From contig NZ_CAIJDP010000089.1 of the NCBI RefSeq assembly GCF_903819435.1, positions 62,001-126,000 of the forward strand: DNA of 64,000 nt, written 5' to 3'. The translations under genes were made by a program, and so were the position numbers. Below the pieces are notes generated by a model. That model ran no database searches. It was given only the letters and a program-made list of their open reading frames with translations, and had not been told where the DNA came from. Source of the DNA: Flavobacterium salmonis. Lineage in GTDB: Bacteria; Bacteroidota; Bacteroidia; Flavobacteriales; Flavobacteriaceae. Positions 1 to 8,555 of this stretch are shown one piece after another (positions within the stretch are counted from its first letter, which is position 1; every line of letters begins with the position of its first letter).

Positions 1-984
1 ATGTGAACGTAACGTTTCTCCTGGTCCTAATTTCAAGGACTGACAGCTTAAAACTGACTGATCAGAAAGCGTTGGAGATCCATAAGTTGTTCTTCCTAAA
101 GCGATTCCGGCCTGAACTAAGCCGTGATCAATTGGAATAGACGATGCGTTCAAATGCATGGATCTTGGTTTCACTTCGGCATTTACATTATCAGTAACAA
201 CCTCTAAAATTTCAGAATTGGTGTAACAGTCGTTCACACGTATATCAACTACCAAATCACATTCTGAAGGCACTACATTATGCTGTTTCCCTGCGTTGAT
301 CTGGGTTACCGTCATTTTTACCGGACCTAAAACGTCTGAGATTTTGTCGAATTTATAGTTTTTAAACCATTCCATTACCGGAATTGATTTGTATAAAGCG
401 TTATCATCGTTTTGATGTGCAGCGTGGCTTGCGGTTCCTTTTACTTTTACATCTAAAACTAAAAGGCCTTTCTCTGCAACAGCTAATTGCATTAAAGTTG
501 GTTCACCAACAATTGCGCAATCCAGTTCCGGTAAATGTTTTAAAACACTGTTTAAACCATTTTTCCCACTGCTTTCCTCTTCTGCCGAAGCAACAATAAC
601 GATATTATGTGATAAATTTTGGTTTTCGTAAAAATGTACAAACGTTGCCAATAACGAAACCAGACAGCCTCCGGCATCATTACTTCCTAATCCGAATAGT
701 TTACCGTCTTTTTCGATTGCTTTGAACGGATCGTTGGTGTAAGCCTGATTTGGCCTTACAGTATCATGATGAGAATTTAATAAAAGTGTTGGTTTGTTTT
801 CGTCAAAATATTTATTGAAAGCCCACACATTGTTATTTTCTCTTTTAAAAGGAATCTCATTTTGACTGAACCAATTTTCTATTAAAAGAGCCGTTTGATC
901 TTCTTCACTTGAAAATGAAGGGGTTTCAATCAGACTTCTTAATAAATCAATTGCTTCCTGAGTAAGCGTTTCTTTATTTTTCAT
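1..984 (-). CDS. argE: Acetylornithine deacetylase-like M20 peptidase, 3' end missing
   Basis: Zinc-dependent M20-family deacylase that would remove the acetyl (or succinyl) group from N-acylornithine to give ornithine or citrulline precursors. The visible 328 codons start at an ATG at 984 (MKNKETLTQEAIDLL) and run off the left edge, so the C-terminus is absent. Metal and catalytic motifs are visible: LLLNSHHDTV, the SNDAGG aspartate, the EEESSG acidic pair and the downstream CAIVGEPT. It is the last visible gene of the arg/pro operon and lies 85 nt after argB, a gap filled by a repeat-like sequence. DapE or a dipeptidase would look similar, but the operon context favours ArgE. Confidence 0.88.
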   Translation of the reverse strand, partial: MKNKETLTQEAIDLLRSLIETPSFSSEEDQTALLIENWFSQNEIPFKRENNNVWAFNKYFDENKPTLLLNSHHDTVRPNQAYTNDPFKAIEKDGKLFGLGSNDAGGCLVSLLATFVHFYENQNLSHNIVIVASAEEESSGKNGLNSVLKHLPELDCAIVGEPTLMQLAVAEKGLLVLDVKVKGTASHAAHQNDDNALYKSIPVMEWFKNYKFDKISDVLGPVKMTVTQINAGKQHNVVPSECDLVVDIRVNDCYTNSEILEVVTDNVNAEVKPRSMHLNASSIPIDHGLVQAGIALGRTTYGSPTLSDQSVLSCQSLKLGPGETLRSH

Positions 985-1069
985 TTTAATTAGGTAATGA
1001 GATGCTAAAATTCTGAAATTCTAAGACTGCAAAAGTCTTGGTTTCTTTGAAACTTAGCAACTTTTTCTT
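985..1069. repeat. Intergenic repeat-like sequence, argB-argE gap
   Basis: The gap is built from words of the CTAAG/TTCTAAG type also found at 1844-1923 and 3841-3888. It contains a small hairpin, AAGACT against AGTCTT, with further CTTAG-rich sequence. No gene is visible. It probably belongs to a dispersed intergenic repeat family and may form RNA structure in the polycistronic mRNA. Confidence 0.5.
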
Positions 1070-1843
1070 TTATAAAGTAATGGTTGTATGCAGAAGATCT
1101 GAATTTTGAAGCATTCTGTGATGCCCAATTTTAATTTTCTGAACACCTCGTGATAAACTATTGAAACAGTTATCCAGTTTCGGAATCATTCCAGAATGGA
1201 TTACTTTTTCTTCTTTTAGTTTGTTGTATAATGTTTCGTTGATTTCTGTAATTACAGACGAATCGTCTTCTGAATCTTGTAAAACTCCTTGTTTTTCAAA
1301 ACAATATATTAGTGTTACATCAAAAACTTCAGATAATGCGATTGATAATTCACTTGCAATGGTATCAGCATTTGTGTTTAATAACTGACCTTTTTTATCG
1401 TGTGTAATCGCACAGAAAACCGGTACAACTCCAGCTTCTAACAGAGTTGCCAGTAATTTTGTATTTACTTGTTTTACATCACCAACAAACCCGTAATCGA
1501 TAGTTGGGTGATTTCTTTTTACAGATTGAATTAAATTTCCGTCAGCTCCTGAAAAACCGATAGCATTATTGTCTTTTGCCTGTAGTTGTGCCACAATGTG
1601 CTTGTTGATCTGACCCGCGTAAATCATGACCACAATATCCAGCATTGGAGCATCTGTAATTCGGCGTCCGTCAATCATTTGCGGAACCAGACCAATACTC
1701 TGTGCCATTTTTGTAGCCGATTTTCCACCGCCGTGCACTAGAACTTTATATCCTTCAATTTTAGAAAAATCAGTTAAAAATTGTTCTAATTCCGTTGGAT
1801 TGTCAATGATGTTTCCACCTATTTTGATTACTGATACTTGCAT
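1070..1843 (-). CDS. argB: Acetylglutamate kinase
   Basis: Phosphorylates N-acylglutamate with ATP, the second step of arginine synthesis, in the cytoplasm. The 257-residue amino-acid-kinase fold shows the N-terminal VIKIGGNII strand, the VHGGGKSAT nucleotide and substrate loop near residue 38, and the NTNADT segment near 157. Length matches short bacterial ArgB enzymes; no N-terminal extension typical of arginine-inhibited hexamers is seen. It lies in the minus-strand operon between argF' and argE, separated from both by repeat-like gaps. If the pathway here uses succinylated intermediates, the substrate would be N-succinylglutamate. Confidence 0.93.
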   Translation of the reverse strand: MQVSVIKIGGNIIDNPTELEQFLTDFSKIEGYKVLVHGGGKSATKMAQSIGLVPQMIDGRRITDAPMLDIVVMIYAGQINKHIVAQLQAKDNNAIGFSGADGNLIQSVKRNHPTIDYGFVGDVKQVNTKLLATLLEAGVVPVFCAITHDKKGQLLNTNADTIASELSIALSEVFDVTLIYCFEKQGVLQDSEDDSSVITEINETLYNKLKEEKVIHSGMIPKLDNCFNSLSRGVQKIKIGHHRMLQNSDLLHTTITL

Positions 1844-1911
1844 AAGATTCTAAGCTGCTAAGTTTTTTTTAGATTCTGAAATACTTAGCAGCTTAGCACC
1901 TCAGAATCTTA
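1844..1911. repeat. Imperfect inverted repeat, argF'-argB gap
   Basis: Fourteen bases at 1850-1863 (CTAAGCTGCTAAGT) are the exact reverse complement of 1883-1896, and AAGATT at 1844-1849 pairs with AATCTT at 1905-1910 across a bulge. It fills nearly the whole gap between argF' and argB. There is no clear U-tract on the minus strand inside the operon direction, so it is more likely a repeat or processing hairpin than a terminator. Confidence 0.7.
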
Positions 1912-1923
1912 GAAGCTTTTTTT

Positions 1924-2871
1924 TTACAATTTCTTCAAAATTTTCTGTAACACTAATTGCGCAGAATACGTTCTATTGTTTGCCTGTTCAATTACAATAG
2001 AATTTTCACTATCGATTACTTCATCGCTAACAATTACGTTACGACGAACCGGAAGACAGTGCATGAATTTTCCGTTGTTGGTCAAAGCCATTTTTTCAGC
2101 TGTAACTGTCCAGTTTGGGTCACTGTTGGTTACTTTTCCGTAGTCATTGAAATTACTCCAGTTTTTTACGTAAACAAAATCAGCATTTTCGAAAGCTTTG
2201 TTTTGATCGTATTCGATTTTACTATCTTTTGTAATTTCCGGACTTAATTCATAACCTTCAGGATGTGTAATGACAAAATCCATATCTTTTTGCATTTGCA
2301 TCATTTCTACAAATGAATTAGCAACAGCCTGAGGCAAAGCTCTTGGATGCGGAGCCCACGAAAGTACTACTTTTGGTTTGTGTTTCGTTTTGTATTCTTC
2401 CATCGTAATCGCATCTGCCAATGACTGTAATGGATGACGCACAGCACTTTCCATATTTACGATTGGTACCGTAGCATGTTTTAAAAATCCTGAAATCACA
2501 GTTTCTGCATAATCTTTTTCTTTGTCAACCAGACCTGCAAAAGCACGGATGGCGATGATATCACCATATTGAGAAACTACTTCAGCAGCTTCTTTAATGT
2601 GTTCTGAAGCACCTGAATTCATTACGGCTCCATCTTCAAACTCCAAAGTCCAGCCTTCGCTGCCAAAGTTCATCACCATAACATTCATTCCTAAATTTAT
2701 GGCCGCTTTTTGTGTACTTAAACGAGTTCTCAGACTAGAGTTGAAAAACAACATTATTAAAGTTTTATTCTTTCCTAATTTCTTGTTCTTAAGCGGATTC
2801 TTTTTAATTTTGATCGCGCTTTTAACCCATTTTGATAATGAGTCGATATCTTTTATTGAAATGTAGTTCAT
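1924..2871 (-). CDS. argF': N-acetyl/N-succinylornithine carbamoyltransferase
   Basis: Transfers carbamoyl phosphate to an N-acylated ornithine; this is the Bacteroidota/Xanthomonas replacement for ordinary ArgF. The 315-residue protein shows the carbamoyl-phosphate loop FFNSSLRTR (42-50), the family-typical WAPHPRALPQAV segment and the HCLPVRRN motif. In published work on this family one residue sets acyl preference: Glu gives acetylornithine, while Pro, Ser or Ala gives succinylornithine. In my alignment by eye that position is Ser89 (NSGASEHI), pointing to succinylornithine. It is unlike classical OTCase, and the neighbouring argE fits use of blocked intermediates. Confidence 0.9.
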   Translation of the reverse strand: MNYISIKDIDSLSKWVKSAIKIKKNPLKNKKLGKNKTLIMLFFNSSLRTRLSTQKAAINLGMNVMVMNFGSEGWTLEFEDGAVMNSGASEHIKEAAEVVSQYGDIIAIRAFAGLVDKEKDYAETVISGFLKHATVPIVNMESAVRHPLQSLADAITMEEYKTKHKPKVVLSWAPHPRALPQAVANSFVEMMQMQKDMDFVITHPEGYELSPEITKDSKIEYDQNKAFENADFVYVKNWSNFNDYGKVTNSDPNWTVTAEKMALTNNGKFMHCLPVRRNVIVSDEVIDSENSIVIEQANNRTYSAQLVLQKILKKL

Positions 2872-2901
2872 TTTTTTTAAAATTAATTTAGATAATGTGA
2901 T

Positions 2902-2952
2902 AATTAGAAAATTGGATAATTGTGCATTATCTAATTAACTAATTTTCTAATT
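2902..2952. repeat. Nested inverted repeat, proB-argF' gap
   Basis: AATTAGAAAATT at 2902-2913 is the perfect reverse complement of 2941-2952, and inside it GATAAT at 2915-2920 pairs with ATTATC at 2926-2931. This makes a long AT-rich hairpin filling the gap between proB and argF'. No coding sequence is present. Role unknown; it could stabilise or process the operon mRNA, or be a mobile-type intergenic repeat. Confidence 0.7.
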
Positions 2953-2958
2953 GACTCA

Positions 2959-3720
2959 TTAGATTATTTTAGTAAATGGAATTTCATCCTTTAGTGCTTT
3001 TAAAATAAAATTATCATTTAGTCCGTTGACTATCCACGTTTCAATATTGGCCGCTTTTGCAATTCCTGCAGCTTCTATTTTAGACTGCATCCCTCCTGTT
3101 CCGTGTGATGATTTTGAATCTCCGATTTCTTTTTCGAGCGATTTCAGGTCATTTACTAAAGAAATTGTTTCCGGATTTTCATTGCAAATTGAATCTTTCG
3201 TATAAATCCCGTTTGTATTGGTTGCAATTATCAGAATGTCAACATCTAAAAGAACAGCCGTTAAAGCTGCTAATTTGTCGTTATCTCCAAACCGAATCTC
3301 ATCTGTTGCTACAGTATCATTTTCATTGATAATCGGAATGTAATTGTTTCTAACCAATACATTAATTGTGTTTACAATGTTCTTTTTGGTCTGCTCTTTT
3401 TCGAAATCAGAATAAGAAAGCAAACACTGCGAGGTATTTAATCCTAAATCCTTAAAATTTTCATTGTAAATCCGCATTAAATGTGGCTGTCCAATAGATG
3501 CCAACGCCTGTTTTACGAAAACATCTTTATCCTGGTTATCCAGCTTTACAAATTGCTTTGCCGCCGCAATTGCCCCGGAGCTCACTATGATGAATTCATA
3601 TTCGTCGTTTAAAGCTGCAATCTGTATTCCAAGATCTTCAATCTTTCCTCTCGAAATATGATTGGTTTCTTTGGTTAAGGTATTACTTCCTATTTTTAAT
3701 AAAATCCGTTTTTTAGCCAT
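2959..3720 (-). CDS. proB: Glutamate 5-kinase, short form without PUA domain
   Basis: First step of proline synthesis, ATP plus glutamate to glutamyl-5-phosphate. The 253-residue protein is an amino-acid-kinase domain only: RILLKIGSNTLT at the N-terminus, IIVSSGAIAA near 45, INENDTVATDEIRFGDND near 137-154 and GTGGMQSKIEAA near 209. The C-terminal PUA domain of the E. coli enzyme is absent, as in other short bacterial forms. It lies inside the arginine operon directly after proA, so proline and arginine synthesis are probably expressed together. Confidence 0.93.
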   Translation of the reverse strand: MAKKRILLKIGSNTLTKETNHISRGKIEDLGIQIAALNDEYEFIIVSSGAIAAAKQFVKLDNQDKDVFVKQALASIGQPHLMRIYNENFKDLGLNTSQCLLSYSDFEKEQTKKNIVNTINVLVRNNYIPIINENDTVATDEIRFGDNDKLAALTAVLLDVDILIIATNTNGIYTKDSICNENPETISLVNDLKSLEKEIGDSKSSHGTGGMQSKIEAAGIAKAANIETWIVNGLNDNFILKALKDEIPFTKII

Positions 3721-3888
3721 GTCTTGTTTTTTAACCGCAAAGGGCGCAAGGTTTTTAATGTTGTTTGCGTTTACAAAACGCTAAGTTCGCAAGCTAAATC
3801 TTTAAATAAATTCCAATAATCTAAAATCAAAAAATCGTTAATCATCAATCTAAAATTCTAAGAAGTCTAACAATCTAAGAAAGTCTAA
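3721..3888. repeat. Repeat-like intergenic region between proA and proB
   Basis: This 168-nt gap holds two kinds of repeat-like sequence. At 3731-3800 are CGCAAAGGGCGCAAGG and AACGCTAAGTTCGCAAGC, with GCGTTT and AAACGC facing each other as an inverted pair. At 3841-3888 are CTAAG/TCTAA words like those at 985 and 1844. No ORF is visible. It is the longest gap inside the operon. Confidence 0.5.
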
Positions 3889-5085
3889 CTATCTAATCTG
3901 TCCTTCTCCGTACACATACCATTTATTGGTAACCAGATGCTGTAAACCAATTGGTCCTCTCTGATGCAATTTATCGGTACTGATTGCTAATTCGCCACCA
4001 AGACCGAACTGTCCACCATCCGTAAAACGGGTCGAAGCATTATGGTACACAGATGAAGCATCAACATTATCCATAAATTCCTGTGCCAAAGCTTCACTTT
4101 CAGTAATGATGGAAGCCGAATGACCTCCGCAATATTTATTGATTTTGGCAATTGCTTCGTGATTTGAATTTATCGTTCCGATTACAATTTTATAATCTAA
4201 AAACTCTTCATACCAAATCAATTCATTTTCAATAGCAGGAACTCCTGTTGCTTTTGCAAAAGCCTCATCTCCTAAAACAGTAACTTTGAATTTTTCCAGT
4301 TCAGTCACTAATTGTTTAGCAAATACTTCCCAATTTGGCAAATTCGTATCAATCAATACTTTATCCAAAGCATTGCAAACTGATATATTTGATGTTTTTC
4401 CGTTAATGATAATCGCCATTGCTTTTTCTAAATCAGCATCTGAGTTTACATACACAAAATTATTTCCGCGTCCACTTACAATTACAGGACAAGTAGCATG
4501 TTTTTTGGTAAATTCAATCAGTTTTTCACCACCTCGAGGTACAATTAAATCTACTTTTTGTGTTGGTTTTTCAAGAAATTCCTGTGTCTGAGCCCTATCA
4601 TAATTCAAGTATTCAACCCAATCAGTTGAAACGCCATTATTTTCCAATGCCTGATGCCAAAGACTTACAATTTTCTGATTCGAAAGCAAGGATTCTTTAC
4701 CGCCTTTCAAAAGAATTTTATTTCCCGATTTAAATGCAATTCCTCCCGCTTCTACAGTTACATCCGGACGAGATTCATATATAATTAAAATAGTTCCAAA
4801 AGCAGCTGTTTTATTGCTGATTTTCATTCCGTTTTCATGGGTGAAAGTAAAACGAACCTGCCCTACCGGATCTTCCTGACTCGCTAATTGCTGCAGGGAA
4901 AGAATCATAGCATTTACTTTAGCATCATCTACCAGCAAACGCTTTTCCATTGCCAGATCTTCGCCCGAATAATTGGCTAAATCCTGTTGGTTGATGCTTT
5001 TAAGTGCTTCTCTTTCCTGCTCTAATAAACTCGCCATTGTAGTTAAAACAGCATTCCTTTTTTCGATTGGAAGTATTGTATTCAT
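3889..5085 (-). CDS. proA: Gamma-glutamyl phosphate reductase
   Basis: NADPH-dependent reduction of glutamyl-5-phosphate to glutamate-5-semialdehyde, in the proline pathway, working with the downstream proB product. The 398-residue aldehyde-dehydrogenase-like protein has IIYESRPDVTVEA near 103, ILLKGGKE, VDLIVPRGGEKLI, the catalytic-cysteine region TSNISVCNALDKVLID near 234, and a C-terminal FTDGGQFGLGGELAIS-type segment. Length is near the family norm. It follows argD by 26 nt and precedes proB across a repeat-rich gap. Confidence 0.94.
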   Translation of the reverse strand: MNTILPIEKRNAVLTTMASLLEQEREALKSINQQDLANYSGEDLAMEKRLLVDDAKVNAMILSLQQLASQEDPVGQVRFTFTHENGMKISNKTAAFGTILIIYESRPDVTVEAGGIAFKSGNKILLKGGKESLLSNQKIVSLWHQALENNGVSTDWVEYLNYDRAQTQEFLEKPTQKVDLIVPRGGEKLIEFTKKHATCPVIVSGRGNNFVYVNSDADLEKAMAIIINGKTSNISVCNALDKVLIDTNLPNWEVFAKQLVTELEKFKVTVLGDEAFAKATGVPAIENELIWYEEFLDYKIVIGTINSNHEAIAKINKYCGGHSASIITESEALAQEFMDNVDASSVYHNASTRFTDGGQFGLGGELAISTDKLHQRGPIGLQHLVTNKWYVYGEGQIR

Positions 5086-5111
5086 TGTTATTAATATTTA
5101 GCCAATGACAA

Positions 5112-6251
5112 TTAATTTTTAAGCTCTTCTAAACTTTCTTTTAAAGCTTTCACAAACGTATCGATATCTCCTTTTTTCACTGTTAAAGGCGGTAAAATTC
5201 TTAATAGATTTTTGTTGTTTGCGCTTCCTGTAAAAATGTGTTTTTCGATAATTAATTTTTTTCTCAATGCTGCTACGTCAAAATCAAACTCAACACCAAG
5301 CATTAAGCCTTTTCCTTTTACTTGTTTGATTCCGTCTACTTCTTTGATTTTTTCTAAGAAATATTCATAAACTTCATTTACGTTCTTTTGTAAATCTAAT
5401 TTTTCGATTACATCCAGAACTGCGATTCCTGCTGCACAAGACAAGTGGCTTCCGCCGAAAGTAGTTCCTAATAATCCGAAACTTGCCTCGAATTTTGGAG
5501 AAATCAAAATCGCTCCAACAGGAAAACCATTCCCCATTCCTTTTGCAACTGAAATAATATCAGCATTGATTCCGTGGTGTTGGAAAGCGAAGAATTTCCC
5601 ACTTCTTCCGTATCCAGATTGCACTTCGTCTAAGATTAAAACAACATCATGTTTTTTACATGCTTTTTCTAAAGCCTGAAAAAAATCAGTTGTTCCCTGG
5701 TCTAAACCTCCAACTCCCTGAATTCCTTCGATAATTACTGCTGTAACATCGCCTTTTACTAATTCAGCTTCAACCAATTCGATTTGGTTTAAAGGTAAAA
5801 ATGTAACTTCCTGCTGTGCATTTATTGGTGCAACGATCTTTTTATTATCTGTAACGGCAACTGCTGCAGAAGTTCTTCCGTGGAAAGAATTATGAAAAGC
5901 CACAACTCTTGATTTTCCGTTATGGAAAGAAGCTAATTTTAAAGCATTTTCGTTTGCTTCAGCTCCGGAACTGCACAAAAACAATTCATAATCTTCTAAT
6001 CCTGAAAGTTTTCCTAATTTCTGTGCCAATTCAACCTGCAGAGGATTCTGAATTGCATTTGAATAAAATCCTAAATGGTCTAATTGATTTTTAAGTTTTG
6101 CTACATAATCCGGCTGCGTGTGTCCGATAGAAATCACACCATGACCGCTGTATAAATCTAAATATTCTACTCCTTTGTCGTCGATAATGGTACAATCAAT
6201 TGCTTTTACCGGAGTAATGTCGTATAATGGGTAAACGTTGAATAAGTTCAT
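5112..6251 (-). CDS. argD: Acetylornithine/succinylornithine aminotransferase
   Basis: Class III PLP aminotransferase that interconverts N-acylglutamate semialdehyde and N-acylornithine. The 379-residue sequence has SGAEANENALKLA near 94, HGRTSAAVAVT, ILDEVQSGYGRSGKFFAF near 208 (cofactor aspartate) and the PLP lysine in SVAKGMGNGFPVGA near 236. The operon position between argC and proA supports ArgD over RocD, although rocD-type names are often given to this branch. The start at 6251 gives a normal N-terminus (MNLFNVYPLYDITPVKA). Confidence 0.92.
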   Translation of the reverse strand: MNLFNVYPLYDITPVKAIDCTIIDDKGVEYLDLYSGHGVISIGHTQPDYVAKLKNQLDHLGFYSNAIQNPLQVELAQKLGKLSGLEDYELFLCSSGAEANENALKLASFHNGKSRVVAFHNSFHGRTSAAVAVTDNKKIVAPINAQQEVTFLPLNQIELVEAELVKGDVTAVIIEGIQGVGGLDQGTTDFFQALEKACKKHDVVLILDEVQSGYGRSGKFFAFQHHGINADIISVAKGMGNGFPVGAILISPKFEASFGLLGTTFGGSHLSCAAGIAVLDVIEKLDLQKNVNEVYEYFLEKIKEVDGIKQVKGKGLMLGVEFDFDVAALRKKLIIEKHIFTGSANNKNLLRILPPLTVKKGDIDTFVKALKESLEELKN

Positions 6252-6260
6252 GTGTTTTTT

Positions 6261-6321
6261 GTTTAAAGTTTCAGGTTCAGGTTCAGGTTACGTACTGGAC
6301 GTGAAACCTGAAACTTTAAAC
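6261..6321. repeat. Perfect 17-bp inverted repeat, argC-argD gap
   Basis: GTTTAAAGTTTCAGGTT at 6261-6277 is the exact reverse complement of 6305-6321; TTCAGG is also tandemly repeated inside (6270-6287). The element occupies most of the 86-nt gap between argC and argD. The same AACCTGAAAC words recur in inverted orientation at 35351-35433, so this is a dispersed repeat family and not a gene-specific hairpin. Confidence 0.8.
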
Positions 6322-6337
6322 CTGAAACAAATTTTTT

Positions 6338-7315
6338 CTAAAATCCGCTTGGTTTCAAATTTAAACCTGTGGTTTCTTCTAATCCGAACATTAAATTCAT
6401 GTTTTGAATTGCCTGTCCTGAAGCACCTTTGGTTAAGTTATCGATAATTGATGTTATGAGAACCCGGTTTCCTTTTTTCAATAAACTAATGATACATTTA
6501 TTCGTCTGAACCACTTGTTTCATGTTGATGTTAGTTGTTGTAACGGTTACAAACGGTTCATTTTTATAGAACTCTTGATATTTTTCAACTAATTGTTCTA
6601 AACTGTCATCGCACAATGTGTAAAGTGTTGCAAAAATTCCTCTTGGAAAATCTCCTCTGTTTGGAATAAAAAGCAATTCGCTGTCGAAGTCATCCTGCAA
6701 CTGAACCAGACTTTCAGAAATTTCACCTAAATGCTGATGTTCAAAAGCTTTATAATGAGAAAAATTATTATTTCTCCAGCTGAAATGAGAAGTTTCAGAA
6801 AGGCTTACACCTGCACCTGTACTTCCGGTTGTGGCATTTATATGAACATCATTATTCAGTAAATTATGTTTTGCTAAAGGCAGTAAAGCCAACTGAATAG
6901 CAGTTGCAAAACAACCCGGATTTGCAATATAATCTGCTTTTTTAATTTCTGCTTTATTAATTTCAGGCAACCCGTAAATGAAATCTTTTCCTTCAAAATG
7001 TGCATCTTTATTCAATCTGAAATCATTTCCTAAATCGATGATTTTGGTATGACTGCCAAACTGATTTTCCTCTAAAAAAGAAATTGATTTACCGTGACCC
7101 AAACATAAAAAAACAACATTTACATCTGGATTGATTTTATCCGTAAAATTCATTTCAATATCCCCCATCAAATCGTGGTGCGCTACAGAAAGTGGTTTTC
7201 CTGCATTTGTTGTACTGTAAACAAAATCGATGTTTACATTTGGATGATACATTAAAATTCTGATGAGTTCTCCGGCCGTGTAACCCGAACCACCAATAAT
7301 TCCGATATTAATCAT
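6338..7315 (-). CDS. argC: N-acetyl-gamma-glutamyl-phosphate reductase
   Basis: Reduces N-acylglutamyl phosphate to the semialdehyde with NADPH. The 325-residue protein has the N-terminal GIIGGSGYTAGELIRIL nucleotide-binding motif, FLCLGHG, and the catalytic cysteine in IANPGCFATAIQLALLPL near residue 134, followed by TGSTGAGVSLSE and FIPNRGDFPRGIFATLY. The coding region overlaps the end of argG by 8 nt, which suggests translational coupling. Confidence 0.94.
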   Translation of the reverse strand: MINIGIIGGSGYTAGELIRILMYHPNVNIDFVYSTTNAGKPLSVAHHDLMGDIEMNFTDKINPDVNVVFLCLGHGKSISFLEENQFGSHTKIIDLGNDFRLNKDAHFEGKDFIYGLPEINKAEIKKADYIANPGCFATAIQLALLPLAKHNLLNNDVHINATTGSTGAGVSLSETSHFSWRNNNFSHYKAFEHQHLGEISESLVQLQDDFDSELLFIPNRGDFPRGIFATLYTLCDDSLEQLVEKYQEFYKNEPFVTVTTTNINMKQVVQTNKCIISLLKKGNRVLITSIIDNLTKGASGQAIQNMNLMFGLEETTGLNLKPSGF

Positions 7316-8501
7316 GATCTAAATGATTTACAGATGAAAATATGTTTTGTGCATTTCCAAGAATTTTAATAAATCCTTTTGCATCATCAGATGTCCAGGC
7401 ATTATTCATTTCACCGTATTGACCAAAACCTGTGTTCATTAAATCGTTTTTAGATTCAATTCCGTCAAGCGAAAAATGATATGGTTTTAAAGAAACTGTA
7501 ACAGTTCCGTTTACTGTTTTTTGAGTATCCTGAAGAAAAGTCTCAATGTTTCTCATCACCGGATCTAAAAACTGACCTTCGTGAAATAACATTCCGTACC
7601 AGTTTCCTAATTGTTCTTTCCAGTATTGCTGCCATTTTCCTAGAGTATGTTTCTCTAATAAATGGTGCGCTTTGATGATAATTAATGGTGCAGCAGCTTC
7701 AAAACCAACTCTTCCTTTAATTCCGATAATGGTGTCTCCAACGTGAATATCTCTACCAATTGCATATGCATTTGCCAGTTTTTCAAGTTTTACAATATTT
7801 TTTTCAGGAACATCTTTTTTTCCATTTAATGCAACTAATTCTCCTTGCTCAAAATGAAGAGTAACTTTTTCTTCCCCATCTTTTTGCAATTGTGAAGGAT
7901 AAGCTTCACTTGGCAAGGGCTGGCTTGAAGTTAGCGTTTCCTTACCTCCAACACTTGTTCCCCAAAGTCCTTTATTGATAGAATATTGTGCTTTTTCCCA
8001 AGAATAATGTACTCCGTTTTGAGCTAAATAATCAACTTCTTCTTGTCTTGATAATTTTAAATCTCTAATTGGGGTAATAATTTCAATTTCCGGAGCAATA
8101 GTCTGGAAAATTAAATCAAAACGAATCTGGTCATTTCCAGCACCCGTACTTCCGTGTGCAATTGCGCTTGCTCCTACTTTTTTAGCATATTTAATTGCTT
8201 CAATGGCCTGAAAAACACGCTCTGCACTTACTGATAACGGGTAGGTATTGTTTTTTAATACATTACCGAAAATCAAATATTTTATAGCTTTATCATAATA
8301 TTTGTCTACGATTGTAAGGTTGGCATGTTGTGCACTTCCTAACTCGTAAGCTCTCTTTTCAATGGCAGATAATTCCTCTTCATCAAATCCTCCTGTATCC
8401 ACAAGTACGGTATGAACCTCGTATCCTTTTTCATTTTTTAAATATTTCAAACAATACGAGGTATCTAATCCTCCGCTATAAGCTAATACTACTTTTTTCA
8501 T
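7308..8501 (-). CDS. argG: Argininosuccinate synthase
   Basis: Ligates citrulline and aspartate with ATP. The 397-residue protein starts with the VVLAYSGGLDTSYCL PP-loop ATP-binding motif and contains AHGSTGAGNDQIRFDL near 114 and YSINKGLWGTSVGGKE near 173. It is preceded by the acetyltransferase gene (54-nt gap) and overlaps argC by 8 nt. The C-terminal 55 residues (FSLDGIESKNDLMNTGFGQYGEMNNAW and beyond) resemble Bacteroidota enzymes more than E. coli ArgG. Confidence 0.94.
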   Translation of the reverse strand: MKKVVLAYSGGLDTSYCLKYLKNEKGYEVHTVLVDTGGFDEEELSAIEKRAYELGSAQHANLTIVDKYYDKAIKYLIFGNVLKNNTYPLSVSAERVFQAIEAIKYAKKVGASAIAHGSTGAGNDQIRFDLIFQTIAPEIEIITPIRDLKLSRQEEVDYLAQNGVHYSWEKAQYSINKGLWGTSVGGKETLTSSQPLPSEAYPSQLQKDGEEKVTLHFEQGELVALNGKKDVPEKNIVKLEKLANAYAIGRDIHVGDTIIGIKGRVGFEAAAPLIIIKAHHLLEKHTLGKWQQYWKEQLGNWYGMLFHEGQFLDPVMRNIETFLQDTQKTVNGTVTVSLKPYHFSLDGIESKNDLMNTGFGQYGEMNNAWTSDDAKGFIKILGNAQNIFSSVNHLDHD

Positions 8502-8555
8502 TTTTTATAATTTAGGCTAATACTTTCGTATGTAGCAGTTTGAGATTTCTTTTAA

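Noticed and set aside
1161..2866. Plus-strand open frames opposite argB and argF'
   Set aside because: They are shadows of well-supported genes and encode no recognisable protein.
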